NCBI GenBank assembly: GCA_039962225.1
Contig: JAMPKV010000001.1
Location: forward strand, 62,001-126,000
Reading direction: 5' to 3'
Source: Microcoleus sp. AS-A8
Lineage (GTDB): Bacteria; Cyanobacteriota; Cyanobacteriia; Cyanobacteriales; Coleofasciculaceae
Length of the DNA stretch: 64,000 bases
Shown in pieces: positions 10,396 through 19,118 of the stretch. The translations under genes were made by a program, and so were the position numbers. Every line of letters begins with the position of its first letter. The stretch's first letter is position 1. The notes beneath the pieces are model-generated. The model made no database searches, was not told where the DNA came from, and saw only the letters and a program-made list of their open reading frames with translations.

Positions 10396-10866
10396 ATGGA
10401 GCGTATAAGACCCAATTTCCAGCAGCGTTTATCCTACCTAGGGTGTGCTATTGCATTGGTCTTGACTTTGTCAGCCTATAGAAGCAGTTTTGGGACGACT
10501 CCCTTATCGGCAGCACAGAGCCACTGGCAGGCGATCGCAGCGGCAAATCCAGAGATTTTAGTGAGCCGCTACAGCGATCATGCTGTTTTAGAGCGGTCCT
10601 ATGGGGTTTCAGATGTAGACAAAGTTTACCAGGGTCAGTCGATTTACGAAGCTTGGTTGGAATTTTTTGAGCAGTACCAGATTCAAGATTTCCGGGTAAT
10701 CACACAAAAACAAAGCAATCATGGTGTTGAAGCTGACATTCAGATCACGGCCAAGTCCAGCCGGGGGGTGATTGTTGTTTTATCCATGTCATACCAGGTG
10801 CAATTTGATTCAACTGGCAAGATTATCAAAGAAGTTTGGCAAGCTGGTTCTGAAGTAAGTGTGTAG
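10396..10866 (+). CDS. Secreted or anchored NTF2/SnoaL-like protein
   Basis: 156 residues. A hydrophobic N-terminal segment (about 12-33, LGCAIALVLTLSAY) looks like a signal peptide or membrane anchor. The rest resembles the cone-shaped NTF2/SnoaL fold: ANPEILVSRYSDHAVLERSYG, YQGQSIYEAWLEFFEQYQI, and a C-terminal sheet with VVLSMSYQVQFDSTGKIIKEVW. Such domains serve as enzymes, binding modules or oligomerisation units, so no reaction is assigned. The ATG is supported by AGAGGA nine bases upstream. It is a single gene with long non-coding flanks. The fold assignment is by pattern only. Confidence 0.6.
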   Translation: MERIRPNFQQRLSYLGCAIALVLTLSAYRSSFGTTPLSAAQSHWQAIAAANPEILVSRYSDHAVLERSYGVSDVDKVYQGQSIYEAWLEFFEQYQIQDFRVITQKQSNHGVEADIQITAKSSRGVIVVLSMSYQVQFDSTGKIIKEVWQAGSEVSV

Positions 10867-11567
10867 CTACAAGAGGTTGAAATTTTTGTTGCATACAAGG
10901 ATTTTGGCTGGTTCAAGACACATTGAATGGCTCTGGGCACGGATTAAGCCGCTCAAAGACATCAAAGTGTTACTAAAGTAAAGTGGTCGCTTTACAGCGG
11001 CTCATAGATTCTGAGCCATCGGGCGACGCCAGCTCATTACCCCACCTAAAAGAGGCTTTACTGATGAATAGTCTTGTATTTCCAGTAGAATAATTACTGT
11101 TTGGCGTAGGAAAACGGCTAACGTCTTTACGACCTATCCCTTCACAAGCTTGACTTGGGTAAAGTAATGCAAAACAAAAGTATGCGGAATATACACCCAT
11201 AAGTCAGTAGAAAAGAATAATGCTTTCAGCCTGAGGTCAACTTAGGCTTGGAAGGGAAGGAGAAAGTCTACCAGGTCAAGCTACCTTAGGAATCGCTCAG
11301 GTGCTTATGGTAGGAGCTTTTAGCGACTTCGCTAAAATTAGTGGTGATTATCCGCTGGGTTGCATCTAAAGTTACCGCATCAACGAGTAAAGTACAGGCT
11401 CCTCTAGGCTTTGCTATAAAAGTGTGAGGTTAGTTTACTGGCTCTTATTTGCTCGTTTTTGCCAGACATGCGTGTGCATGTGTGAGTTTTCAGGGGTATC
11501 GAAACCGTCGTTAGTTTCAGGAAAACTCTCCCATTCAAAGCCGGTTGGCTGGGATATTCAGCGAGCT
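10867..11567. other. Intergenic region upstream of the PadR-like regulator
   Basis: 701 bp with no convincing gene. It contains a perfect 9-bp inverted repeat TTTTAGCGA-CT-TCGCTAAAA at 11318-11337, about 230 bp before the regulator start. This could be an operator, hairpin or terminator. Short open frames here are not protein-like enough to call. Confidence 0.4.
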
Positions 11568-11927
11568 ATGCAGATGAAATTTGAGGATATCTATCAGTTT
11601 TTTCGAGACCCTCCTCCTAACTATCTCAACAAAGAATTAGCTGTATGTTACGTTTTGTTCATTTTGTTGCAAGGGGAATCCTATGGAACACAGTTGATCC
11701 AGCAATTAGAACAGGAACACCCAACCTATCGACTCTCTGATACTGTTCTCTACAGTGCACTTAAGTTTCTTGAAGATTCAGGAGCCATTTCAGGGTACTG
11801 GAAAAAAGTAGAAGGACGAGGACGCCCCCGCAGGATGTATCAAATCCGCCCGGAATGGCGAGACCAAGCCCATGAACTTGCCAATTTCTGGCGAAGTTAC
11901 ATGACAGCAGACAGCCAAGCCATGTAA
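11568..11927 (+). CDS. PadR-like winged-helix transcriptional regulator
   Basis: About 119 residues from the ATG at 11568 (a second ATG is at 11574; the frame is open back to 11424, but the upstream part is Cys-rich and atypical). The core reads LNKELAVCYVLFILLQGESYGTQLIQQLE, then LSDTVLYSALKFLEDSGAI and a basic wing EGRGRPRRMYQI. This is the PadR family pattern: a helix-turn-helix, a start with a YG pair, and a beta wing rich in Gly/Arg. It probably binds DNA as a dimer and represses nearby genes; the C-terminal dimerisation helix is short (ELANFWRSYM). The long leader with an inverted repeat at 11318-11337 may be an autoregulatory site. The effector is unknown. Confidence 0.8.
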   Translation: MQMKFEDIYQFFRDPPPNYLNKELAVCYVLFILLQGESYGTQLIQQLEQEHPTYRLSDTVLYSALKFLEDSGAISGYWKKVEGRGRPRRMYQIRPEWRDQAHELANFWRSYMTADSQAM

Positions 11928-12408
11928 CGGCTTGAAGCCCTTTGTTGGAGAATTGGTTAGATCCGGGGCAGCCGGCGAGGAAGAAATTAGCAAAAATGAT
12001 AGGGTAGGCACGGCTAAGAACCAGGGAAAGAAGAGTCAAGCTCTTCCAGGCGCTCAATGCCTGAAAAATGCGAACTGTGCCAGCCCTAGGGTGCACAATG
12101 TGCATTGAATTCCTCGAAAATCTTCCTCGCTGAAGCACGCTTTACCCACTCAGGGCTAGTGAGGGAAGACGCCGCTTAAGCGTTAGTGCTTTGGGGTTAC
12201 TCGCCAGAGGCGGGGGCAATAATAGCGCACACGCCAACGGGGTATTCTCTTTGCGCCAGCAGCGTGCCGTTGCGTCGCGCACGATCATTCGTGTTAGCTT
12301 TCTTCGGCGCGTCAGCGCTAGCGTGCCGTTGCATCGCTATGGCTAACCAATCAGGCGTCACAAATTGTAAAGTAGGAGCATAACGATACATGTCTTAATC
12401 AAAAGTCA
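11928..12408. other. Intergenic region with GC-rich direct repeats
   Basis: 481 bp with no accepted gene. AGCGTGCCGTTGCGTCGC (12261-12278) and AGCGTGCCGTTGCATCGC (12320-12337) are direct repeats with one difference, 59 bp apart, in a GC-rich island unlike its flanks. Their role is unknown. Confidence 0.5.
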
Positions 12409-12942
12409 GTGAATACCACCGTTCTTTCTTCAACATTCCTGCTGACGCTATTGTTGGCAGTCGGTCTATTTTTCTTTATCCGAGCTTCTGTCAAGGATAG
12501 AACCGAACAAGTGCGATTGATTGCCCAAGAACCAGAAGAATCACTGCTGACGCGGTTGCAGCAATATTTTGACCAGAGAGCCTACCGGGTAGCCGCCATT
12601 GATGCCGTCACCCATCAAGTCACGTTCCAAGGGTTTGTTCGACCCAGTTGGTTTCTCGCCATCTTTTTAACATTGCTAGCTGCCTGTGGCATTTTGTGTT
12701 TATCCCTGGTTCTCTCGTTGTTGTACCCAACACTCACTTATCCTTTTTTTGCGCTGGTTCTTTTAGCCCCAGTTGCTGGAGTTTTTTATTGGAAAAAAGC
12801 AGGGCGCAGTGAGCAGGTTTTTTTAACCGTGGAGGCTGTACCCACTGAAAACACGGGTTCGCAAAGTCTCCTGACTGTTACAGCCCATCGTGATGAAGTG
12901 CATGAGTTGAAACAGGCTTTAAAACTCAAAACCTTGGCTTAA
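12409..12942 (+). CDS. CCB1-like cytochrome b6f cofactor-assembly protein (DUF3529 type)
   Basis: 177 residues starting at GTG 12409. One hydrophobic helix spans about 5-25 (STFLLTLLLAVGLFFFIRAS), followed by KDRTEQVRLIA and a pair of helices at about 82-125 separated by LYPTLTYP. The soluble C-terminus ends HRDEVHELKQALKLK. This layout, and the FFIRASVKDRTE phrase, fit the PF12046 family named after CCB1, a factor that attaches haem ci to cytochrome b6 in oxygenic phototrophs. The match is from memory of family features; a generic thylakoid membrane protein is the alternative. A strong hairpin terminator follows at 13002-13039. Confidence 0.55.
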   Translation: MNTTVLSSTFLLTLLLAVGLFFFIRASVKDRTEQVRLIAQEPEESLLTRLQQYFDQRAYRVAAIDAVTHQVTFQGFVRPSWFLAIFLTLLAACGILCLSLVLSLLYPTLTYPFFALVLLAPVAGVFYWKKAGRSEQVFLTVEAVPTENTGSQSLLTVTAHRDEVHELKQALKLKTLA

Positions 12943-13001
12943 AGACTGAAGTCTGAAGTCTCAAAACGTCCTACTTTAAAGCTTGGCAGGAGATTTAAAG
13001 A

Positions 13002-13039
13002 TTAACCCTACTCAAACGCAAAGGCTTGAGTAGGGTTAA
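13002..13039. terminator. Bidirectional hairpin terminator
   Basis: TTAACCCTACTCAA (13002-13015) and TTGAGTAGGGTTAA (13026-13039) form a perfect 14-bp stem with a 10-base loop, between the stop codons of two converging genes (12942 plus, 13077 minus). A-rich sequence follows the stem. It probably terminates both transcripts. Confidence 0.75.
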
Positions 13040-13076
13040 GTAAAAACGCCTGTTATCGAGTTTTACCGATAAGATC

Positions 13077-13394
13077 TCAGCGACTAGAGACCGCGACAGC
13101 AGTCTTTTCTTCGGGAGAATCTAGTATCCGCAAACTGGGAAACAGAAAATGATTTTCTTCGACGTATTGAGCACCAAATAATCCTTTTTCTGCCCAGAAA
13201 TAACGGTCTGTAGTATGTTCGTTTCGCTTCACGAGTATTAAAGCGGGTGGAACTATCCCTTTAACTTGAATAAACTTTCGTGCTGCTGTGACCGGTTTAT
13301 CTTCGCCGCTTTCGAGATTATACTGAGGCACATGCTCCAGAATCTTACGCCCTTCCTGGCGGCGGCGACTTTTGCGCTTGCGTCTTCTTGCCAA
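13077..13394 (-). CDS. DUF3155 family protein
   Basis: 105 residues, a conserved cyanobacterial family of unknown function. The N-terminus is extremely basic (MARRRKRKSRRRQEGRK), suggesting nucleic-acid or ribosome contact. The middle has VTAARKFIQVKGIVPPALILVKRNEHTTDRYFW split as ARKFIQVKGI and LVKRNEHTTDRYFW, and the C-terminus has GLFGAQYVEENHFLFPSL. The start is TTG at 13392-13394, supported by a strong ribosome site AGGAGGT eight bases upstream. The gene is divergent from the Hik2-like kinase, sharing a 345-bp promoter region. Confidence 0.8.
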   Translation of the reverse strand: MARRRKRKSRRRQEGRKILEHVPQYNLESGEDKPVTAARKFIQVKGIVPPALILVKRNEHTTDRYFWAEKGLFGAQYVEENHFLFPSLRILDSPEEKTAVAVSSR

Positions 13395-13739
13395 CCTCTT
13401 TACCTCCTCTTTATGCTGACAGTTGTAATGTTAGTTACAAAAGCCGTCGAAAGTATATCGGCTTGAGTTCAAAATATCAACTTCTATTTACAGATTGATA
13501 CAAAAAGTCCAAATTTTCTCGAAAATAAGGGTCAAGATCAAGAAATGAGGAGGTTTTCTGAGAAAAGTCGATACAATTATTAATGTTTATTAATAAAATG
13601 AGTCTGCGGAGCTCCCTTCATCTGAGGTGAGCCAGCGGAGAGTTTATAGTCAGATTGAGGGTAGGTTCGACATTATAGAGAAAGGGCGAGTGGTAGTTTC
13701 CAGGGAAGAGCGCTGTCAAAGATTAATCATCCTAACCTC
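13395..13739. promoter_or_regulatory. Shared divergent promoter region, DUF3155 / kinase
   Basis: 345 bp between divergent genes. It holds the AGGAGGT ribosome site of DUF3155 near 13403-13409 and a long AT-rich stretch (13480-13600). No recognised operator or gene was seen in the remainder. Confidence 0.4.
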
Positions 13740-15209
13740 ATGTTCATTCCTGCCAGTTCAGAATTTGTCACGTTATGTAAATCACAAGTGGCAGTGTTAA
13801 CTCAAGGGCTAGGTGCCGCGTTGAGTGCCGTGTATTTAACAGAAGAACTGATCGAGGGCAACCAGCCTAAGCTGATTCCCATCGTGATTTATCCAGAAAC
13901 AACGGGGGTTTGGGAAGAAAATCATCCAGAGTTGGTGCTGCCTGAACTGCGGGGTAAGATGACAATGATTCCCCGATTATCTCAAGCCCTGCCAAAGTTG
14001 CTCCCTCAAGTCTCTGATTATGACCAGACGGTAGATTCAACCTCACCTGACCGAGCTGAGAATTTTTTACAGCGACAGCGCCAAGTTGTTCTGCCCCTGA
14101 TCCATGAAGGGGTCGTGATGGGGTTGTTGGTGACAGGTCGTGAAGACCGACCGTGGAATGATAAAGAATTGGCGACGATTGAACGAATTGCTCGAACATT
14201 GTCGATCGCCTACATCATGGATCAGCGTCGAGCTTGGTTCGAGCAGCAATTGACTCAAGCCAGTCGCCTAAAAGCCCAACAGCGCGATCGCCTCGATGAC
14301 CTGCTGCATCAACTTCGCAATCCTCTAACCGCTTTAAGAACATTTGGCAAGCTGCTATTCAAGCGGCTGCTGCCTGGAGATAGAAACCGCGATTTAGCAT
14401 CCAGTATTTTGCGAGAGAGCGATCGCCTCCAAGAATTACTCAAAGAATTCGATACCTATCTAGACGCCAATGAAATCGAGCAACCGCCCCTGTTGTTGCC
14501 AGCCGCAGCACAACCTGAAGCGTCCCCTCGACTAGGGACTGGCCATTGGCGCAGGGTAACTGGAGAAGAATCTTCCCCATCCTTAATCCCCCTTTCCATC
14601 GCAGCCGTCTTAGAACCGCTGATCGATACCGCCAAGGCGATCGCCCAAGAGCGCAATCTGTTCCTTTGTTCCGAAATCCCCAGCGACTTACCGTTAGTCC
14701 GGGGTAATCCTAAGGGGTTGCGCGAGGTGTTAAGCAATCTCATCGACAATGCCTTGAAATACACCCCAGCAGGGGGAAAAATTGATATCCGAGTTGATGT
14801 TTTGGCTCAAACGCCTCACCGCCAAACCTGGGCTGTTGGTACGGACGAGGATTTACCTCTTACAGGGGATGGCGTTACCCAGTCAATACGCACAGGCACC
14901 GCGCATCCCGAACAGCGTTTAGCCATTATGATTAGTGACACCGGCCCCGGCATTCCGCCCCAAGACTTAGAACATCTGTTTGAGCGGCATTATCGGGGTG
15001 TTCAGGCAGCAACCGCAATTCCTGGTAGTGGTTTGGGCTTAGCGATCGCCAAAGAACTGATCGAACAAATGCAGGGTGACATAGAAGTATATAGCCCAGC
15101 ACAACAGGTCTGGGCTATACAAAGTTGGGAATCACAAAAGAATCAGAATCAAAATCAGCCAGCACGGGGAACAACCTTTGTCGTCTGGTTGTCTATCGCA
15201 AACAAATAG
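13740..15209 (+). CDS. hik2: Hik2/CSK-like GAF sensor histidine kinase
   Basis: 489 residues, soluble. The N-terminal 170 residues form a GAF domain starting with SSEFVTLCKSQVAVLTQGLG, with a Cys at residue 13 in the place where Hik2 and plastid CSK carry a conserved redox cysteine. The transmitter has the unusual H-box LLHQLRNPLTALRTFGKLL (His near 193), an N-box LSNLIDNALKYTP, G1 DTGPGIPP and G2 GSGLGLAIAKE. In Synechocystis, Hik2 senses redox or salt state and signals to response regulators such as Rre1. Here the region between N-box and G1 and the C-terminus contain longer linkers than expected; one linker DNA contains an inverted repeat (15090-15119). No regulator gene is adjacent. The identification is by motif memory, not alignment. 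Confidence 0.65.
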   Translation: MFIPASSEFVTLCKSQVAVLTQGLGAALSAVYLTEELIEGNQPKLIPIVIYPETTGVWEENHPELVLPELRGKMTMIPRLSQALPKLLPQVSDYDQTVDSTSPDRAENFLQRQRQVVLPLIHEGVVMGLLVTGREDRPWNDKELATIERIARTLSIAYIMDQRRAWFEQQLTQASRLKAQQRDRLDDLLHQLRNPLTALRTFGKLLFKRLLPGDRNRDLASSILRESDRLQELLKEFDTYLDANEIEQPPLLLPAAAQPEASPRLGTGHWRRVTGEESSPSLIPLSIAAVLEPLIDTAKAIAQERNLFLCSEIPSDLPLVRGNPKGLREVLSNLIDNALKYTPAGGKIDIRVDVLAQTPHRQTWAVGTDEDLPLTGDGVTQSIRTGTAHPEQRLAIMISDTGPGIPPQDLEHLFERHYRGVQAATAIPGSGLGLAIAKELIEQMQGDIEVYSPAQQVWAIQSWESQKNQNQNQPARGTTFVVWLSIANK

Positions 15210-15298
15210 AACACATTGCATTTTGGGATTGGAGAGTAGGAACTGGGAAGATGATTCAGCTATAGAGCTGTTTATCTTCCCTTTCCATCACCAGTCCC

Positions 15299-16555
15299 TT
15301 ATTTGGCGGTGACCGTCAAGGGAGCGTTTAATTTCAGATTCATGTCCGTATTGGGTTGAATGGCGATCAGATCGATGCTGTTACGGCCTAAGAAGGTTTG
15401 GATCAGGTTGATGACAACACCCGCACCACCGCCGATCAAGAGTTCTTCCGTGGCAATTGCCCGATCACCAGTAACGGCAGAGATCGCAGCCGCAGCGGCT
15501 GTACCCAAAGCAGCATTCTTCACAAGATTGCCCACATTAACACCCTTACGCACGGTTTCAGTTGTGGTAATTACATCAGAAGAAGCGTTAATAGTTTTTT
15601 CTTGACCGTTGATCACGACCTTCTGTGCCACGAACTGGCTACCCCCTTGGTCTTTAACCGGACGTAATTCACCAATTACATCACTGCCAGCAGGAATCAG
15701 GACTCTACCGTCAGAGGTGGTGATATTAGCCGCTACCTTCACCGTCAAGGGTACAGTTTCGTCTTTGGTGACGAGAATTTTGTCTGCTTTAGCATACGTT
15801 ACAGGAATAGTTGTTCCTGCGGGAATTGTGACATCCGTTGCTACTTGCGGTGCATTAACGATGTAAGGGGAATTGATAGCTTGCACGTCTCCTGAGCTAA
15901 CAAGTGCTTGGTAGAGGAAAGCGGCTACCTCAGCTCTGGTTGCGTTCCGAACAGGATTAAGCGTCTTGAGGTTAGGATAGTTCACCACAATACTTCTTTC
16001 TGTCGCGGCGGCGATGGGAGAGCGAGCAAAGTTAGAAATGCTTGAGCTGTCGTTGTAGTAACCCAGAACGGTGGATACGGCCTGAGTGGGGGTGTAATTC
16101 AATCCATTCGCTAGCGACGTTAAGACTTGTTCACGAGGAATATTCTGTTCCGGTCTGAAGATGTTACCGGGATAACCGGCTAAAAATCCAGTGGTGTAAG
16201 CGTCCTGAATTGCAGTGTAAGCCCAGTAGCGTGAGGGTACATCAGCGAAGTTAATCGCATTGCGAACTTTACCCTTATTAAACTCATTATTCGCTTTCCG
16301 CATCATCGCAGCGAATTGAGCTCTAGTCACTGGGGAATCGGGTCGGAATGAGCCATCTGGGAATCCAGCGATGATATCCCGCTGCGCTAGTGCTGAAATA
16401 AAATCCCGTGCCCAATAGCTGGATGAAACATCCGAAAAAGAGGTGGTTTGGGCAAAAGAAGGGGCCGCTGCCATGAAAGGCGCTACAGCTCCAGCGACGA
16501 TTCCCAGAGCTAAAAAGGCGGCGGTTCCTGATTGCCAACGAGATAAGTTAGACAT
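15299..16555 (-). CDS. SLH-domain envelope protein with VirB10/TrbI-like C-terminal region
   Basis: 418 residues from ATG 16553-16555, which has GGAG ten bases upstream and opens a good signal peptide (about 1-36, ending near PSFAQT); a longer frame to 16672 is less likely. Three S-layer-homology repeats follow: FSDVSSSYWARDFISALAQR, FADVPSRYWAYTAIQDAY and a diverged third with ATRAEVAAFLYQAL. SLH domains bind peptidoglycan-linked polymer and link envelope layers. The C-terminal 190 residues have IPAGTTIPVTY and GRVLIPAGSDVIGEL, then a Gly/Ala-rich segment, recalling the periplasmic part of VirB10/TrbI proteins. The function is probably structural in the cell wall or outer membrane. The gene converges with the Hik2-like kinase. 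Confidence 0.75.
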   Translation of the reverse strand: MSNLSRWQSGTAAFLALGIVAGAVAPFMAAAPSFAQTTSFSDVSSSYWARDFISALAQRDIIAGFPDGSFRPDSPVTRAQFAAMMRKANNEFNKGKVRNAINFADVPSRYWAYTAIQDAYTTGFLAGYPGNIFRPEQNIPREQVLTSLANGLNYTPTQAVSTVLGYYNDSSSISNFARSPIAAATERSIVVNYPNLKTLNPVRNATRAEVAAFLYQALVSSGDVQAINSPYIVNAPQVATDVTIPAGTTIPVTYAKADKILVTKDETVPLTVKVAANITTSDGRVLIPAGSDVIGELRPVKDQGGSQFVAQKVVINGQEKTINASSDVITTTETVRKGVNVGNLVKNAALGTAAAAAISAVTGDRAIATEELLIGGGAGVVINLIQTFLGRNSIDLIAIQPNTDMNLKLNAPLTVTAK

Positions 16556-16911
16556 GTGAGGCGTTCTCCAAATTAGTTTGTTCTGTTGAGAAAATAGACC
16601 TGAGAAAGCGATAAATGTTCCTAGAACTTGCCAACTATAAAGTTTTGATGAATTAAACAGCAATATGCTCAATTTCGCTGTTTTTTAGCTGAACCATTTA
16701 TGAAGTTCTTCATGATCAAAGACGCCTAATCCGTTAATTAGTTGCCTTCTAAGAAAAATGGGTTCTTGTGTGCAGGCATCGCGCTAGCGCATCAGAATAT
16801 TAGATTAGGGGTCGCGAGTGGTTACCCTAATCCAATCCCCAGCCTCTAGCTTTCGTCCTTAGATGAACAAGGATGAAGATACCGAGGTGGGTGTATAGCT
16901 AGCCTCAAGGG
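16556..16911 (-). promoter_or_regulatory. Leader of the SLH gene, with a hairpin
   Basis: 356 bp between the TerB-like gene and the SLH gene, both on the minus strand. GATTAGGG (16803-16810) pairs with CCCTAATC (16825-16832), an 8-bp stem about 80 bp past the terB stop that may end that transcript. The remaining 240 bp, AT-rich near 16610-16700, probably hold the SLH promoter. No gene is seen. Confidence 0.45.
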
Positions 16912-17337
16912 TTAGGTTTGTTGGTCAATCCAGCGACGGTAAAGTTTTTGAATGGCTTTGAGGACGTTGTTTTGACGTGACTTAGGTGTGGTTCCACTAT
17001 CGGGGTCAAGCAGTTGCAAGCGAGTTAAAAGTTTCGCTTCCTCTGTGGCTACCTCGCCATCGCTATAGATTAAGGCGCTCAGGGATTCAATCAGGCGCTG
17101 ATAATCTTCTGAACTTGGGCGATCACCTAAATATTCTTTCATCCAGGCATAACACTCATCCGGTAAAACCGCCCTGAGTTCATACAATAGCGGCTGAATC
17201 TCCGGGTCATCAGCTACTCCTGTTTCTTTGGCAACTCGCTGAAGATACTCCCGCTCCTCTTGCTGAATTTTGCCATCAATCCAAGCTGCACCGATGAGAA
17301 TCTTGACGAGCTGTTTGACCGTCGAGTTGGTGGGCAT
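16912..17337 (-). CDS. TerB-like (tellurite-resistance fold) protein
   Basis: 141 residues, all helical in pattern. AAWIDGKIQQEEREYLQRVAKE (shown here as AAWIDGKIQQEER) and SALIYSDGEVATEEAKLLTRL are the paired acidic helix signatures (DGKxxxEE and DGExxxEE) of the TerB/DjlA fold, which can bind metal. In cyanobacteria such stand-alone TerB proteins are frequent, and their role is not tied to tellurite. It is cytoplasmic, without a signal. It is followed by a hairpin at 16803-16832 and preceded by a repeat-rich gap before rsmB. Confidence 0.75.
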   Translation of the reverse strand: MPTNSTVKQLVKILIGAAWIDGKIQQEEREYLQRVAKETGVADDPEIQPLLYELRAVLPDECYAWMKEYLGDRPSSEDYQRLIESLSALIYSDGEVATEEAKLLTRLQLLDPDSGTTPKSRQNNVLKAIQKLYRRWIDQQT

Positions 17338-17475
17338 GATATTTTCCTCTGACTATCTGCCCCTCTATCTTAGGTAGGGGTTTGGAGCAGCAATAGTCTC
17401 TACCCTATACATTTTTTTTATCTCCCCTTCTCTTTTGCCGATTTTTCCGAAAATACAACGGGGTGCTGGTCAGTA

Positions 17476-17556
17476 ATTTCTGCCATCCTGCACTAGTAAT
17501 AAACCTTCTGTCCTCGTATGAGCTCCGGTTTGCCCTTTGCCCTTTGCCTTCTGCTG
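17476..17556. repeat. Composite interspersed repeat, inverted copy with heptamers
   Basis: TCCTCGTATGAGCTCCGG at 17511-17528 is the exact reverse complement of the 18-mer found twice near 6140. It is followed by heptamers TTTGCCC, TTTGCCC, TTTGCCT, TCTGCTG (17529-17556). ATTTCTGCCATCCTGCACTA, starting at 17476, is matched in 19 of 21 positions at 41923-41943. It is non-coding. Confidence 0.8.
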
Positions 17557-17577
17557 TAAGTGCCCGTGAACGGCTCC

Positions 17578-18969
17578 TCATTGACAACGTGCAAGCTGCA
17601 CCATGAAGAAGCCATCCATCTGGTATCGGTGAGGCCACACTTTAAGCCAGCCTTGAGGTGTTGAGAAGGCCGTTAACGCTGAATCAGTTGCGGGTGGTCT
17701 AATTTGCCATTCAGAATGACGCTCTAGAAAGGATTGAATCACCCCTTCGTTTTCCAGGGGATGTAAGGTACAGGTGGCATAAACCAAAATGCCCTCAGGC
17801 TTAACCCAAGTCGCGGCTTGTTCTAAAAGTTCTCCTTGCAGAACCGAAAGTTCCTGTACGGTGGCAGGTGTGATGCGCCAGCGGATATCAGGGCGTCGGT
17901 GTAGCGTGCCTAACCCCGAACAAGGGGCATCGAGTAAAACGCGATCTGCTGCATGGGTGAATTGGGAAAAGTGGCGGCTGTCGCCTGTACAGATTTGAAT
18001 GGACTTTAATTGCAGACGTTGAGTGTTTTCTTGCAGCTTTTTGAGACGAGAGGCGGCGCGATCGCACGCCCAAATCGTCCCTTGATCGCCCATTAGTTCT
18101 GCGATATGGGTTGTCTTACCCCCTGGTGCCGCGCAGGCATCAATCACCACTTCACCCGCTTGAGGGTTCAGCAGATGGCTCACCAACTGAGCGCTACTAT
18201 CTTGAACAGTCCACCATCCCTGACTGAATCCGGGTAACTGTTGAATGTTACCTGCGCCCCCAATGACTCGTAACGCTTGCGGGAGTTGGGGAATACGCCG
18301 AACCTCAACCCCCGCCGATTGCATCGCTGCCTCAACCTCCTCAATAGATATCCGCAGGGGATTGACTCGAAGGTCAATGGTGGGCGTTTGGTTCAACCAG
18401 GCACACAGTTGTTCTGTCTCATCTAATCCCAACTGTTCCTGCCACATCTGGATCATCCACTCAGGAAAGCTGTGCGACACCCCCAATCGTTCTACAGGTT
18501 CTGTGGGTAATTGTAAGGGGTCATTAAATTTGGGATTTTGTTGTTCTGAATCGATTAAGGAATTGGAGGCGGTGGGGGCTGTTGCTAAACGCTCATACTG
18601 CCGCAGTAACCCATTGACAACACCAGCCAGTCCTTTAAATCCATTTTCCTTAGCAAGCTCAACGGTTGTATTGACCGCTGCACGGGCGGGAATGTGCTTT
18701 TGATACCGTAACTGGTACAAGCCAATATGGAGGATTGTACGGAGCTCTGGAGGCTGCTGGTGGGCTTTTTTCTTACCGAGTTGATCGATTAAGGTGTCAA
18801 GGGTGCGCTGTCGTCTGACACTCCCATAAACTAGCTCTGTAGCTAAACCCCGATCCGCACTACTTAATGGCGTATCTCGCAACACCCGGTCGAGGGCTAT
18901 ATCGGTAAAAGTACCCCGCCGTTGGATATCGATGAGCGCTTGAAAGGCCAACTGGCGAGGATTTTGCAT
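17578..18969 (-). CDS. rsmB: 16S rRNA (cytosine-967-C5)-methyltransferase
   Basis: 463 residues from ATG 18967-18969, which gives the family-typical start MQNPRQLAFQALIDI; in-frame ATGs at 18999 and 19038 would add 10 or 23 residues. The N-terminal NusB-like RNA-binding domain (about 5-135) has LDRVLRDTPLSSADRGLATE. The catalytic domain has the SAM motif DACAAPGGKTTHIAELMG, the motif IV DAPCSGLGTLHRRPDIRW and the catalytic Cys motif VYATCTLHPLENE. It methylates C967 of 16S rRNA. It is flanked by a repeat cluster downstream and, 149 bp upstream, a putative lipoprotein on the same strand. Confidence 0.92.
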   Translation of the reverse strand: MQNPRQLAFQALIDIQRRGTFTDIALDRVLRDTPLSSADRGLATELVYGSVRRQRTLDTLIDQLGKKKAHQQPPELRTILHIGLYQLRYQKHIPARAAVNTTVELAKENGFKGLAGVVNGLLRQYERLATAPTASNSLIDSEQQNPKFNDPLQLPTEPVERLGVSHSFPEWMIQMWQEQLGLDETEQLCAWLNQTPTIDLRVNPLRISIEEVEAAMQSAGVEVRRIPQLPQALRVIGGAGNIQQLPGFSQGWWTVQDSSAQLVSHLLNPQAGEVVIDACAAPGGKTTHIAELMGDQGTIWACDRAASRLKKLQENTQRLQLKSIQICTGDSRHFSQFTHAADRVLLDAPCSGLGTLHRRPDIRWRITPATVQELSVLQGELLEQAATWVKPEGILVYATCTLHPLENEGVIQSFLERHSEWQIRPPATDSALTAFSTPQGWLKVWPHRYQMDGFFMVQLARCQ

Positions 18970-19118
18970 GGGAATTCTTTGAGATTGAATAGGTGACATG
19001 CTCCCAACGCCACTTTTCAGGATGGTGTGGGGGCGCACAGAGGTTCAACCTCATTTTAAAGATAGCGATACGCTTCTTTGGGACAGTACCCTTTGGGCAA
19101 TCGCTTCCTGGCGGAAGA

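Noticed and set aside
10878-10982. 34-codon plus-strand frame (ends WARIKPLKDIKVLLK)
   Set aside because: Too short, poor start context; could occur by chance.
10973-11200. 75-codon minus-strand frame
   Set aside because: No start context and Cys/Ser-rich random-looking sequence; intergenic.
11424-11567. N-terminal extension of the PadR-like protein
   Set aside because: Cys-rich and not like the family; the ATG at 11568 begins where the family sequence begins.
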